Source: Planctomycetaceae bacterium (lineage in GTDB: Bacteria; Planctomycetota; Planctomycetia; Planctomycetales; Planctomycetaceae). From it: 51,344 bases of DNA. The position numbers and the translations under genes were made by a program. The DNA lies in contig PBSL01000065.1 in assembly GCA_002726205.1 (NCBI GenBank), forward strand, positions 1 through 51,344, written 5' to 3'. The notes under the pieces were generated by a model. That model did not search any database. It was not told the origin of the DNA and saw only the letters and a program-made list of their open reading frames with translations. Within the stretch, counting starts at the first letter, position 1. Each line of letters starts with the position of its first letter. Of the stretch, positions 25,505 through 33,741 are shown piece after piece.

Positions 25505-26322
25505 CAGAAATCGGAACGATCGATCGCCCGGCCGGCGACGGCCGGCACCACGGCCAGAACGGCCAAGGTCACTCGACCCGCACCAGCTTTCTTGAGAACC
25601 CGGGCGGCGTGGTGGGCTGTAGTCCCCGTCGTCAGAACATCGTCAACCAGCAGCACGTGGACCCCATCGAGCCGGTTGTTTTTCCGCACCCGGAACGAGT
25701 CCCGGAGATTGGCACGGCGTTTCGAGGCGGAAAGACTGGACTGGTCGCGTGTCCAGCGTGCCTTGGCGAGTATATGTCTGTCCGAGGGCACACGCAAGCG
25801 GCGCGCCAATACACCGGCAAGCGTCTCGGCCTGGTTGTGATCCACCAGGAGCCGTTTCGACCAGTGCTGTGGAACCGGGATCACCAGCCCGATTCCCAGA
25901 CCACCCAATCTCTCCCCTCGACACTCCCAGAACCACTCGCCCAGCGAGGCCACCAGGGGCTCGGCCACCACCGACTTGCCACGAATGCACGCCTCACGCA
26001 ACGGCCCCTCGTACAATCCCAACCGCTCGACAGCGGAAAACGCCCAGCGATTCCCCTGACATGACGAACACCCCCTTCCGGATTCCGGAGACACCAGGTG
26101 CGGACCCAGCGTCTGGCCGCAACGCCCACACCGGAAATTTCCTCCGCGACCAATCCCTCCACGACACCCCGCACACAGTTGCGAGCTGCCGTCGGCGCCG
26201 CAAAGCGGGCATCCGGGGGGATAGACCAGGTCGGCCAGCAACGTGGCGAGCCGCAAGCCACCTCGAGCCAACCACTGAGCGGCCAGGTACGACCGGGATC
26301 GGATTCGCCTGAAAAAAACCAT
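25501..26322 (-). CDS. ComF family phosphoribosyltransferase-like protein
   Basis: 273 residues. The N-terminal zinc ribbon (C38, C41, C50, C53; CPLCG...CAGC) and a further Cys cluster (CGRC...CSSC) are followed by a PRTase domain with the PRPP-loop VLLVDDVLTTGTT (about 225-237). ComFC proteins take part in natural transformation and possibly DNA metabolism. Planctomycete competence is not demonstrated here. The gene is coupled to DUF502 (ATGA) and diverges from hpnE. The start ATG at 26322 is preceded by a GAGGAG motif about 12 nt upstream, further than usual. Confidence 0.87.
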   Translation of the reverse strand: MVFFRRIRSRSYLAAQWLARGGLRLATLLADLVYPPGCPLCGADGSSQLCAGCRGGIGRGGNFRCGRCGQTLGPHLVSPESGRGCSSCQGNRWAFSAVERLGLYEGPLREACIRGKSVVAEPLVASLGEWFWECRGERLGGLGIGLVIPVPQHWSKRLLVDHNQAETLAGVLARRLRVPSDRHILAKARWTRDQSSLSASKRRANLRDSFRVRKNNRLDGVHVLLVDDVLTTGTTAHHAARVLKKAGAGRVTLAVLAVVPAVAGRAIDRSDFW

Positions 26323-26400
26323 CGGGCGGAGAACTCCTCACGCAGCACCCCCGCACCTCCACCCCGGTCAATTCTAGCGTTCACCGATCCATCGGCTACA

Positions 26401-27849
26401 GTGGTTCACGTGAAGGAACTCGGGAAATCCAACATCGAGTCGGCGGTGGACCGTGACCACGTGGTGGTCGTCGGCGGCGGCCTGGCCGGCCTGGCCGCCG
26501 CCACCGCACTGGCGACACAGAACATCCCCACCACGTTGTTCGAATCGCGACCGCGACTCGGTGGCCGTGCCGGGTCATTCCTGGACACGTCACGCGACGA
26601 GTGGATCGATCACTGCCAGCACGTCAGCCTGGGCTGTTGCACCAACCTCGCCTGGCTAATGGAAACCGTCGGACTCGACAACCTCTTCCGCCGCGACACG
26701 ACACTGCACTTCGTCGCCCCGCCAACACCGGGCCCCTCGCCCCCGGAGATCCATCACCTCAGCACCGGCCCCTTCCCCGCGCCCCTGCACCTGCTACCGG
26801 CTCTCTTCGGACTGAAGTACCTCGGTCGCCGCCACCGTCGCGAACTGCGAAAGGGGCTGGTCGCGCTGGCCCGACACCGTGATCGAGCTGACGATCCGCC
26901 GATCGGCGAGTGGTTGGCCCGGCAGGGCCAGTCGCCGATGGCGGTGTCAGGATTCTGGAACGTGATCCTCGTCAGTGCACTTTCGGAATCACTCGACCGC
27001 ATCTCCGTCTCCCACGCTCGCCAGGTTTTCGTCAGCGGGTTTCTCGGTCATCGTCGCGGCTGGGAACTGCTGGTGCCACGGGTTCCGCTGGAGGAAATCT
27101 ATGGGCGTCGGCTTTCGGAATGGCTCGACCGCCGCGGCGTCACCATCCGCACCGGTGCCGGGGTCGCCCGTGTCGAGATCCGGGATGACCGTCCGTGCGG
27201 TGTTCGGTTGAAGGATGATTCGTTTGTCGCTGCCGAGCGCGTCGTGCTGGCCGTCCCGCATCACCGGGTTGCCGATCTGCTGCCAGCATCGCTGGCCGCT
27301 TCTCCTTCGATCGCCCGCTTGAGCGAACTCGAAACCGCCCCGATCGCCGCGGTTCACGCCTGGTTCGACCGTCGGTTCACGGAACTCCCGCACGCGGTTC
27401 TCGTCGATCGTCTCGGTCAGTGGATGTTCCGTCGCGAGATGTCCGGGGAGGCGGGCGACTATGTGCAGGTTGTCATCAGCGCCGCCGGCCACCTCGGTGG
27501 TCGCGACCGCAGCGAGGTGATCGAGGACGTGCTGGCCGAGTTGTGCAGGATCTGGCCGGCGGCGTCCTCGGCACAGGTCCTGCAAAGCCGACTGGTAATC
27601 GAGCACCGTGCAGTCATCTCGCCGCTGCCCGAAACCGACAGCCTCAGGCCCCCGCAGCAGTCCTCGCTGGCGGGACTGCAACTGGCCGGGGACTGGACGC
27701 GAACGGGTTGGCCGGGGACGATGGAAAGTGCCGTTCGCAGTGGCCTGCTGGCGGTCGAGAATCTGCTTGCCCAGCAGGGTATTGCGGAACCGTTGCTGCA
27801 GCCCGACTTGCCCACCGGACGGTTGGCTCGCTGGCTGCTTGGACTGTGA
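26401..27849 (+). CDS. hpnE: Hydroxysqualene dehydroxylase HpnE-like FAD enzyme
   Basis: About 482 residues. The N-terminal FAD motif is VVVVGGGLAGLAAATAL, then LFESRPRLGGRAGSF and the family-specific WIDHCQHVSLGCCTN. SQSL-type segments AIAAVHAWFDRRFTELPHAVLVDR and a C-terminal LQLAGDWTRTGWPGTMESAVRSG complete the fold. HpnE makes squalene from hydroxysqualene in the HpnCDE route. HpnC and HpnD are not adjacent, so the role is assigned by family only. Two GTG starts (26401, 26410) are possible; neither has a good ribosome-binding site. Confidence 0.82.
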   Translation: MVHVKELGKSNIESAVDRDHVVVVGGGLAGLAAATALATQNIPTTLFESRPRLGGRAGSFLDTSRDEWIDHCQHVSLGCCTNLAWLMETVGLDNLFRRDTTLHFVAPPTPGPSPPEIHHLSTGPFPAPLHLLPALFGLKYLGRRHRRELRKGLVALARHRDRADDPPIGEWLARQGQSPMAVSGFWNVILVSALSESLDRISVSHARQVFVSGFLGHRRGWELLVPRVPLEEIYGRRLSEWLDRRGVTIRTGAGVARVEIRDDRPCGVRLKDDSFVAAERVVLAVPHHRVADLLPASLAASPSIARLSELETAPIAAVHAWFDRRFTELPHAVLVDRLGQWMFRREMSGEAGDYVQVVISAAGHLGGRDRSEVIEDVLAELCRIWPAASSAQVLQSRLVIEHRAVISPLPETDSLRPPQQSSLAGLQLAGDWTRTGWPGTMESAVRSGLLAVENLLAQQGIAEPLLQPDLPTGRLARWLLGL

Positions 27850-27867
27850 ACCGACGGGACTAGACCG

Positions 27868-28857
27868 ATGAAGCGGACCGTCCCCATCCTGGCACTGGTG
27901 GTCAGCCTGTTGACAACCGGTGTCATCGCCTTTCGGCTGATCACGGGCAGGAGCTGGATCGAGTGCCTCTACCTGGCCGTTGTCACGCTGACCACGCTGG
28001 GCAACCGCGAGCCGGCTCCCCTGGGGGACGCCGGCATGATTTTCGTGGTCGTCTACCTGCTTTGTGGCGCGGGCACGTTGATGTTCGGCCTCACACAATT
28101 GGGCCAGTGGCTCGTCTCCGACGAACTGCGAATCGCCCTGGAGAATCGACGCATGCACCAGATCATCGCCAAGTACCACGATCACATGCTCGTTTGCGGC
28201 TGTGGACAGATGGGAGAGATCATCTGCCGGCAACTCGGCAAACAGGGCCGGCCCTTCGTGGCCATCGACACCGACCTCGAGCGGCTCAGGGAACTCTGCG
28301 TTCCCAACGGCTGGTCCTACCTGCACGGCGACGCCACCGATGATGAACTGCTGAAGGCCGCCGGGATCGATCGTGCCGGTGGCCTGGCCACCGTGCTTTC
28401 CTCCGACGCCGCCAACCTCTACGTCGTGATCTCGGCCAAGCGACTCAACCCCAAGCTCGCGATCGTCGCCCGGGCGACCGAGAACTCCGCGGCCGACAAG
28501 CTGCGCCAGGTCGGAGCCGGTCATGTCATCAACCCCTACCAGGCCGGGGCCGTTCGCATGGCAAGGCTGTTGATCCATTCGGGAATCGACAACCTGCTGG
28601 AAATCGTCGATGGCCACCACGCCGACCTGGAACTCGCCGAGATCCCCGTTTCAGAGTCCGGGCCGCTGGCGGGCCAGGAGATCAGCGACAGTGGCCTGCA
28701 GGAACTGGGGATCATGGTGATCGCCATCCGGCGCCTCGACGGCAGTCGCCGCATGCCAGTCCACGGAGACGATCGACTCGACCAGGGAGACTCGCTGCTG
28801 GTCGTCGGGCAACAGGAGGCAATCCAGGGACTGCTGACCGCTGCCGAATCCGCCTGA
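27868..28857 (+). CDS. Two-helix potassium-channel-like protein with RCK (TrkA-N/C) domain
   Basis: 329 residues. Helix one is at about 5-22, the pore region at about 33-50, and helix two at about 56-76. An RCK Rossmann domain with VCGCGQMGEIICRQLG (109-124) and DTD acidic binding follows, then a C-terminal TrkA-C domain. The selectivity filter is TTLGNRE (42-48), where channels usually have TVGYGD or TVGYRE. Both the tyrosine and the final Asp/Gly are changed, so ion selectivity is uncertain. The gene starts 18 nt after hpnE, probably co-transcribed with it. Confidence 0.83.
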   Translation: MKRTVPILALVVSLLTTGVIAFRLITGRSWIECLYLAVVTLTTLGNREPAPLGDAGMIFVVVYLLCGAGTLMFGLTQLGQWLVSDELRIALENRRMHQIIAKYHDHMLVCGCGQMGEIICRQLGKQGRPFVAIDTDLERLRELCVPNGWSYLHGDATDDELLKAAGIDRAGGLATVLSSDAANLYVVISAKRLNPKLAIVARATENSAADKLRQVGAGHVINPYQAGAVRMARLLIHSGIDNLLEIVDGHHADLELAEIPVSESGPLAGQEISDSGLQELGIMVIAIRRLDGSRRMPVHGDDRLDQGDSLLVVGQQEAIQGLLTAAESA

Positions 28858-28868
28858 TTCGCTGCGGA

Positions 28869-30101
28869 TCACGCCAGGATGTCCAGGCACGCTGGATCGT
28901 CGTGGTCGAGCGTGACAAGCTCGCCGCTGGGAAAGAGGTGGTTGTACTTCAGACCGCTGCCGGTGTTGAACAGCACGATCCGTTCCGAAGAATCCAACCA
29001 GCCGGATTCGCGCAACCGCTTGGCCGCCGCCCAGACGGCTCCGGCCTCAGGACACAAGTAAAGCCCCTGGCCGGCGGCCATCTCGTGGACCCCGTTCAAC
29101 AATTCCTCGTCGCTGACCGAAACGGCCGTGCCATCACTCTCGCCTAACACCTGCAACATCAGGAAATCGCCAATCGCCGCGGGGACCCTCAGTCCCGAAG
29201 CCACCGTGCGGGCGTTCTCGAACGGGGTCGCCGAGTCTGCTCCCGCCTCGAAGGCACGCACGATCGGCGCGCAGTGCTCGGCCTGGACGACGACCATCCG
29301 GGGACGCTCGGATCCGATCCACCCCAGCTGTTGCATCTCGTCGAACGCCTTCCACATCCCGATCAGGCCTGTCCCGCCGCCGGTGGGATAAAAGACCACA
29401 TCGGGAAGCTGCAACCGGCCGTCGGCGGCCAGGTCGAAGGCCAGCTCGTAGCCCATCGTCTTCTTGCCCTCGATCCGGAACGGCTCCTTCAACGTCGACA
29501 GGTCAAACCAGCCGAACCGTTCGCGGCCCTGCCCGACCAGCTTGCCGCAGTCACCGATCAGCCCGTTGACCAGGTGCACCCGGGCCCCTCCGACAACCGA
29601 CTCGATGATGTTCGCCGGCGGCGTGTCCTCGGGCATGAACAGCACGCACTCCATCCCCGCCGCAGCGGCGTAGTAAGTCGCGGCCCCGGCAGCATTGCCC
29701 GCCGAGGGCAATGCCACCGAGGTGGCGCCCAGGGCCCGGGCGCGGGTCACCGCCGCCGACATGCCACGGGCCTTGAAACTGCCGGTGGGATTGAACGACT
29801 CGTCCTTGACCCACAGACTGGAAAACCCTTCAAAAGCTCCGTCGTCCCGGCACCTCAACAGCGGGGTCTGGCCCTCGCCCAGGGAGACGACCTGGGACAT
29901 GTCTTCGACGGGCATCACCTCCTGGAACCGCCACATCGACCGGGTGGCTCGCGAACGGACCACGTCGGGGGTAAAAGTCGATCTCAACGACTCGAGGTCA
30001 TAGCCGACCAGCAACGGTTTCCCGCAGTCGGTGCACAGGTTCTGCAATTGATCAACGGCATGGTCCCTGCCGCAGGCAGCACATTTCAACGACGTATGCA
30101 C
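28869..30101 (-). CDS. thrC: Threonine synthase
   Basis: 410 residues (from GTG 30101) of the PLP fold-type II threonine synthase. The N-terminal zinc ribbon is C7, C10, C23, C26; the PLP lysine is K110 in FNPTGSFKARG, followed by PSAGNAAGAA and the PLP-phosphate loop PTGGGTGLIG. It converts O-phosphohomoserine to threonine. The GTG start is chosen because the ribbon begins seven residues later; upstream in-frame codons encode a non-homologous stretch overlapping trpA. It lies 94 nt after trpA with no clear promoter in between, so it probably belongs to the trpBA transcript. Confidence 0.88.
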   Translation of the reverse strand: MHTSLKCAACGRDHAVDQLQNLCTDCGKPLLVGYDLESLRSTFTPDVVRSRATRSMWRFQEVMPVEDMSQVVSLGEGQTPLLRCRDDGAFEGFSSLWVKDESFNPTGSFKARGMSAAVTRARALGATSVALPSAGNAAGAATYYAAAAGMECVLFMPEDTPPANIIESVVGGARVHLVNGLIGDCGKLVGQGRERFGWFDLSTLKEPFRIEGKKTMGYELAFDLAADGRLQLPDVVFYPTGGGTGLIGMWKAFDEMQQLGWIGSERPRMVVVQAEHCAPIVRAFEAGADSATPFENARTVASGLRVPAAIGDFLMLQVLGESDGTAVSVSDEELLNGVHEMAAGQGLYLCPEAGAVWAAAKRLRESGWLDSSERIVLFNTGSGLKYNHLFPSGELVTLDHDDPACLDILA

Positions 30102-30195
30102 CGGTCGGAATCTCGCGAAAACCAGGAGTGGAAACAGGCAGCAAGCCAGACTAGCGTCAGGCGTCGATGCGTTCCAGCGGGCCGGAAACCAGGCC

Positions 30196-31017
30196 TCACC
30201 CCTGGTGGGCCGTTCGCACCAGTCCGGCCACCCAGTCCCCGACATCGGCCAGCACTGTCTCGGCATCGGCCGCCGGATCGGTGAGCGGTTCAAGTCGCCT
30301 GACAAGCGCCGATCCGACAATGGCTCCATCGGCCTGCCCCTTCAACGCCAGCAGGTGCTCGGGACGGCTGATGCCAAACCCGACGGCCAGCGGCAGGTCG
30401 GTCCGCGTTCGCAGGCCGGCCAACTGACCGGCCAACGCCTCGGGCAGTGCGTCGCGGGCCCCGGTGGTCCCGGCCACCGCGATGCAGTACAGGAAGCCGC
30501 TGGCCGATGCCACGATCGCCTCGACCCGCGACTCCGGTGTGGTCGGGGCAATCAACTGGACCAGGTCCAGCCCGGCCCCGCGGACCACTCGTCCAAGATC
30601 GGCCGCCTCGTCACCGGGCAGATCCGGCACGATCATCCCGCTGAATCCCGCGGTGGCAGCCCGTGCCACGAACGCCTCGAGACCGATCCGGAAGACAATC
30701 GCGTAGGAGACCATCGCGACCAGGGGAGGTGTCGCCTCGCGATCCAACTCGCCGAAGCGTTCGAAGATCGCTTCCACGGTCAACCCCGCCTCGAGGGCCC
30801 GCGTGTAGGAGGCCTGGATCACCGGACCGTCGGCGATCGGGTCGCTGTAGGGAAAACCCACCTCGATCAGATCGACGCCGGCGGCGGCCAACCGGCCGAT
30901 GACCGACAGCGTCGTGTCGAGATCAGGATCACCGGCAGTGACAAACGGCATGAACGCCATCCGCCCCTCGGCTGCCAGTCCGCGAAAGGTCGCGGCAATC
31001 CGGGTTCCAGTCGTCAT
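30196..31017 (-). CDS. trpA: Tryptophan synthase alpha subunit
   Basis: 273 residues. The catalytic acids are E52 in [12 protein letters not shown] and D63 in [17 protein letters not shown] at the N-terminus and the phosphate loops [14 protein letters not shown] and VGFGIS also fit. It cleaves indole-3-glycerol phosphate to indole, which is channelled to TrpB. It overlaps trpB by 4 nt (ATGA), the usual coupling. Confidence 0.96.
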   Translation of the reverse strand: MTTGTRIAATFRGLAAEGRMAFMPFVTAGDPDLDTTLSVIGRLAAAGVDLIEVGFPYSDPIADGPVIQASYTRALEAGLTVEAIFERFGELDREATPPLVAMVSYAIVFRIGLEAFVARAATAGFSGMIVPDLPGDEAADLGRVVRGAGLDLVQLIAPTTPESRVEAIVASASGFLYCIAVAGTTGARDALPEALAGQLAGLRTRTDLPLAVGFGISRPEHLLALKGQADGAIVGSALVRRLEPLTDPAADAETVLADVGDWVAGLVRTAHQG

Positions 31018-32225
31018 GGCGCGTCCTCGGACTCCAGCAACCGGCTGACCTCGGCCACGTCCTTGTCGCCGCGGCCCGAGAGGCAGACAACCACGGCCGA
31101 CTCGGGGGGCATCTCGGCAGCGGCCCGGCAGGCGTGAGCAACCGCATGAGAACTCTCGACTGCCGGGATGATTCCCTCCAACCGTACCAGCCGCCCGAAA
31201 GCCTCCAGGGCCTCGCTGTCACCAACATGGGTGTACTGCACGCGGCCGGTCTCTTTCCAGTAGCTGTGCTCGGGACCGACCCCCGGATAATCCAGACCGG
31301 CGGAGATCGAGTGAACGTCGAGCGTCTGACCATCATCATCCTGCAGCACGTAACTGTAGCTGCCGTGCAGCACCCCGGGAGCCCCGTGGCTGAGCGTGCT
31401 GGCATGGTCACCCGGTTCTGGACCACGGCCTCCCGCCTCGACACCGACCAGCCCGACCCCCTCGTCCTCGACAAACGGGTGGAACATCCCGGCCGCGTTC
31501 GAACCGCCCCCCACGCAGGCCACCACCAGCTCGGGCAGTCGCCCCAGTGTTTCCAGGCTCTGGCACCGCGTCTCACGACCGATCACCGACTGGAAGTCCC
31601 GGACCATCATCGGGAACGGGTGTGGACCGACAACGCTGCCGATCACGTAATGCGTCGAGTCAACGCTGGCCATCCAGTCACGCATTGCCTCGTTGATCGC
31701 ATCCCGCAACGTCTGCGACCCACTGGTCACGGCCCGTACCTCCGCACCCAGCAACCGCATGTTGTCGACGTTGGGCTGCTGGCGGCGAATGTCCTCGGCC
31801 CCCATGTAGACCACGCACTCCAGTCCAAAACGGGCACAGGCTGTCGCGGTGGCGACACCGTGCTGTCCGGCCCCGGTTTCGGCGATCACCCGGTTCTTGC
31901 CCATCCGCCGGGTCAGCAGCAACTGGCCGACCGTGTTGTTGATCTTGTGGGCTCCGGTGTGATTGAGGTCCTCGCGTTTGAGGTAAACCCGGCCGCCCCC
32001 CAGTTCCTCGGTCAGCCGCCGTGCAAAATACAGTGGGCTGGGCCGGCCGACGTAGGTCGCCAGCAGGTGTTCAAACTCCGCCTCGAAGTCCGGGTCCTGC
32101 CGGGCCCGCTGGTATTCCCCGGTCAACTCCTCCAGCGCGTGCATCAACGTCTCGGGAACGAAACGGCGTCCGAATTCACCGAATCGTCCGAGATCATCGG
32201 GCACGTGACTGCTGGCCGAGGTCAT
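31014..32225 (-). CDS. trpB: Tryptophan synthase beta subunit
   Basis: 403 residues. The PLP lysine is K94 in [13 protein letters not shown], with the N-terminus [29 protein letters not shown], and [12 protein letters not shown] for PLP-phosphate binding. It joins indole and serine to make tryptophan. Start ATG 32225 is chosen over two upstream in-frame starts because a promoter at 32253-32281 would place transcription initiation near 32246, and GGAG lies just upstream of 32225. Confidence 0.96.
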   Translation of the reverse strand: MTSASSHVPDDLGRFGEFGRRFVPETLMHALEELTGEYQRARQDPDFEAEFEHLLATYVGRPSPLYFARRLTEELGGGRVYLKREDLNHTGAHKINNTVGQLLLTRRMGKNRVIAETGAGQHGVATATACARFGLECVVYMGAEDIRRQQPNVDNMRLLGAEVRAVTSGSQTLRDAINEAMRDWMASVDSTHYVIGSVVGPHPFPMMVRDFQSVIGRETRCQSLETLGRLPELVVACVGGGSNAAGMFHPFVEDEGVGLVGVEAGGRGPEPGDHASTLSHGAPGVLHGSYSYVLQDDDGQTLDVHSISAGLDYPGVGPEHSYWKETGRVQYTHVGDSEALEAFGRLVRLEGIIPAVESSHAVAHACRAAAEMPPESAVVVCLSGRGDKDVAEVSRLLESEDAP

Positions 32226-32252
32226 TGGTGGCTCCGGGGAACGAGAATCGCC

Positions 32253-32281
32253 ATTATTCTGGTCGGTTCCCATGCGGTCAA
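32253..32281 (-). promoter_or_regulatory. Sigma-70-type promoter for trpB-trpA-thrC
   Basis: On the minus strand, TTGACC (32281-32276), a 17-nt spacer and AATAAT (32258-32253) predict a start near 32246 and a leader of about 20 nt. No Trp-box, T-box or leader peptide is visible in this short leader. Confidence 0.65.
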
Positions 32282-32302
32282 CGGGTCGTGGACTCCCGCG
32301 GT

Positions 32303-32331
32303 TTGACACTGCGGGAACCGGCCCGCATCAT
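32303..32331 (+). promoter_or_regulatory. Candidate promoter for the HemL-like gene
   Basis: TTGACA (32303-32308), a 17-nt spacer and CATCAT (32326-32331). If used, transcription starts near 32340, which excludes the ATG at 32330 as a start codon and supports 32351 or 32363. Confidence 0.42.
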
Positions 32332-32362
32332 GGTCGCCGGTTTCTCTTCGATGGAGTTTGTG

Positions 32363-33688
32363 ATGTTCCGGATGCGGATTCCCGATGACCAGGCGTCGTT
32401 GGCTGAATTGTACAAGCGGGGCGAGGCGGCGATCCCCGGCGGGGTCTGTTCCAGTACCCGCCGTAACCGGGCGTGGAACAAGCCGGTTTACGCGCAACGG
32501 GCCGAGGGAGCGAGGTTCTGGGATGTCGAGGGCCGAGAATTTCTCGACTTCTCGATGAGCCACGGAGCCACGCTGCTGGGCCACGCACCGACCGGTCTGA
32601 AACAGGCCTTCGACATCGCCTGGCAACACGGCGTGCTTTGCAGCATGGACACACCGTTTCATGTCGATCTGGCCGAACAACTGTGCCGGATCGTACCCTG
32701 TGCCCAACGGGTCCGGTTCACCAATTCCGGTTCCGAGGCGACGTTGCACGCGCTGAGGCTGTGCCGGGCGGCAACCGGGCGGGACAAGATCATCCGCTTC
32801 TTCGGGCATTTTCACGGCTACCACGAGTTCACCTACATCGGCGGCCATCCACCGGCCGATCAACTCGACGCGAGCCCGCCGTATCGCGAGAGTGCGGGGA
32901 TCCCGGAATCGATGGCCGAGTTGATCATCCCGGTCGAATACAACAACCTCGCCGCGCTGGAAGCGGTCGTCGCGGCGCACGCCCACGAGGCCGGGACACT
33001 GCTGATCGAACCGGTCGACTACAATTGCGGCTGCATCACACCGGCAGCGGGTTTCCTGGAAGCGGCCCGGGACCTGGCCGATCAACACGAGCTGCTGCTG
33101 TTCTTCGACGAGGTCCAATCATTTGCCAAGGCCAGTCCCGGTGGCGCCCAGCAGGACTTCGGCGTCACGCCCGACCTGTGCACGATCGGCAAGTCGCTGG
33201 GAGCCGGCCTGCCACTCTCGGCGATCCTGGGCCGCGCTGACCTGATGGACCAGTACGCCCCCACCGGCCCGGTCGCCCACTCGGGAACGTTCAACGCACC
33301 GCTGACAAGCATCCTCGGCGGGCTGGTCTTCGTCGAACAGATCCAGCGGCCCGAGTTCTGGAAAACCATCAACGGCCTGGGCGATGTCCTGTTTGCCGGC
33401 CTGGAGGAGATCGCAGCGCGAAGCGAGGTTCCGGTCGTCTTCCAGCACCACGGCAGCCGTTTCGGTATTGTCTTTGGCACCCGTGACCCGGTGACCAATT
33501 ACTCCGAGGCTCTCGTACACGACCCGGAGCTGATGCTCGAGTTCTGCCGTCAGACAACGGCGCGAGGCGTATATTTTCACGACTACGGCGGTGGTCCCTG
33601 CCATCACGGGTATTCATTGGCCCACACGCCCGATGACGTCGGACAGGCCCTGACGGCCATCGAGGACTCGCTGAAGGCAATGGCCTGA
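32363..33688 (+). CDS. Class III PLP aminotransferase, glutamate-1-semialdehyde mutase-like
   Basis: 441 residues. The PLP lysine is K277 in TIGKSLGAGLPLSA. The phosphate loop is NSGSEATLHALR, and DEVQSF (249-254) stands where HemL has DEVMTG-type sequence. The C-terminal half keeps SGTFNAPLTSI. HemL isomerises glutamate-1-semialdehyde to 5-aminolaevulinate. Here the replaced DEV context and the extra NCGCITPAAG segment suggest a different amino-group transfer or mutase substrate. The start at 32363 has GGAG six nt upstream; 32351 is possible. It stands alone between trp genes and a membrane protein. Confidence 0.78.
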   Translation: MFRMRIPDDQASLAELYKRGEAAIPGGVCSSTRRNRAWNKPVYAQRAEGARFWDVEGREFLDFSMSHGATLLGHAPTGLKQAFDIAWQHGVLCSMDTPFHVDLAEQLCRIVPCAQRVRFTNSGSEATLHALRLCRAATGRDKIIRFFGHFHGYHEFTYIGGHPPADQLDASPPYRESAGIPESMAELIIPVEYNNLAALEAVVAAHAHEAGTLLIEPVDYNCGCITPAAGFLEAARDLADQHELLLFFDEVQSFAKASPGGAQQDFGVTPDLCTIGKSLGAGLPLSAILGRADLMDQYAPTGPVAHSGTFNAPLTSILGGLVFVEQIQRPEFWKTINGLGDVLFAGLEEIAARSEVPVVFQHHGSRFGIVFGTRDPVTNYSEALVHDPELMLEFCRQTTARGVYFHDYGGGPCHHGYSLAHTPDDVGQALTAIEDSLKAMA

Positions 33689-33741
33689 CGAAAAGTCGGG
33701 CAGCGAAATTGTTTCCGCCGGAAACCTGCTCCTGCTAGAGT

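Noticed and set aside
26989-28620. 543-codon minus-strand frame under hpnE and the channel gene
   Set aside because: It lies antisense to two genes with clear motifs and its composition (Gly/Asp/Gln-rich) is that of a shadow.
33711-33725. GTTTCC-GCC-GGAAAC hairpin after the HemL-like gene
   Set aside because: Only six pairs and no T-run; too weak to be called a terminator.
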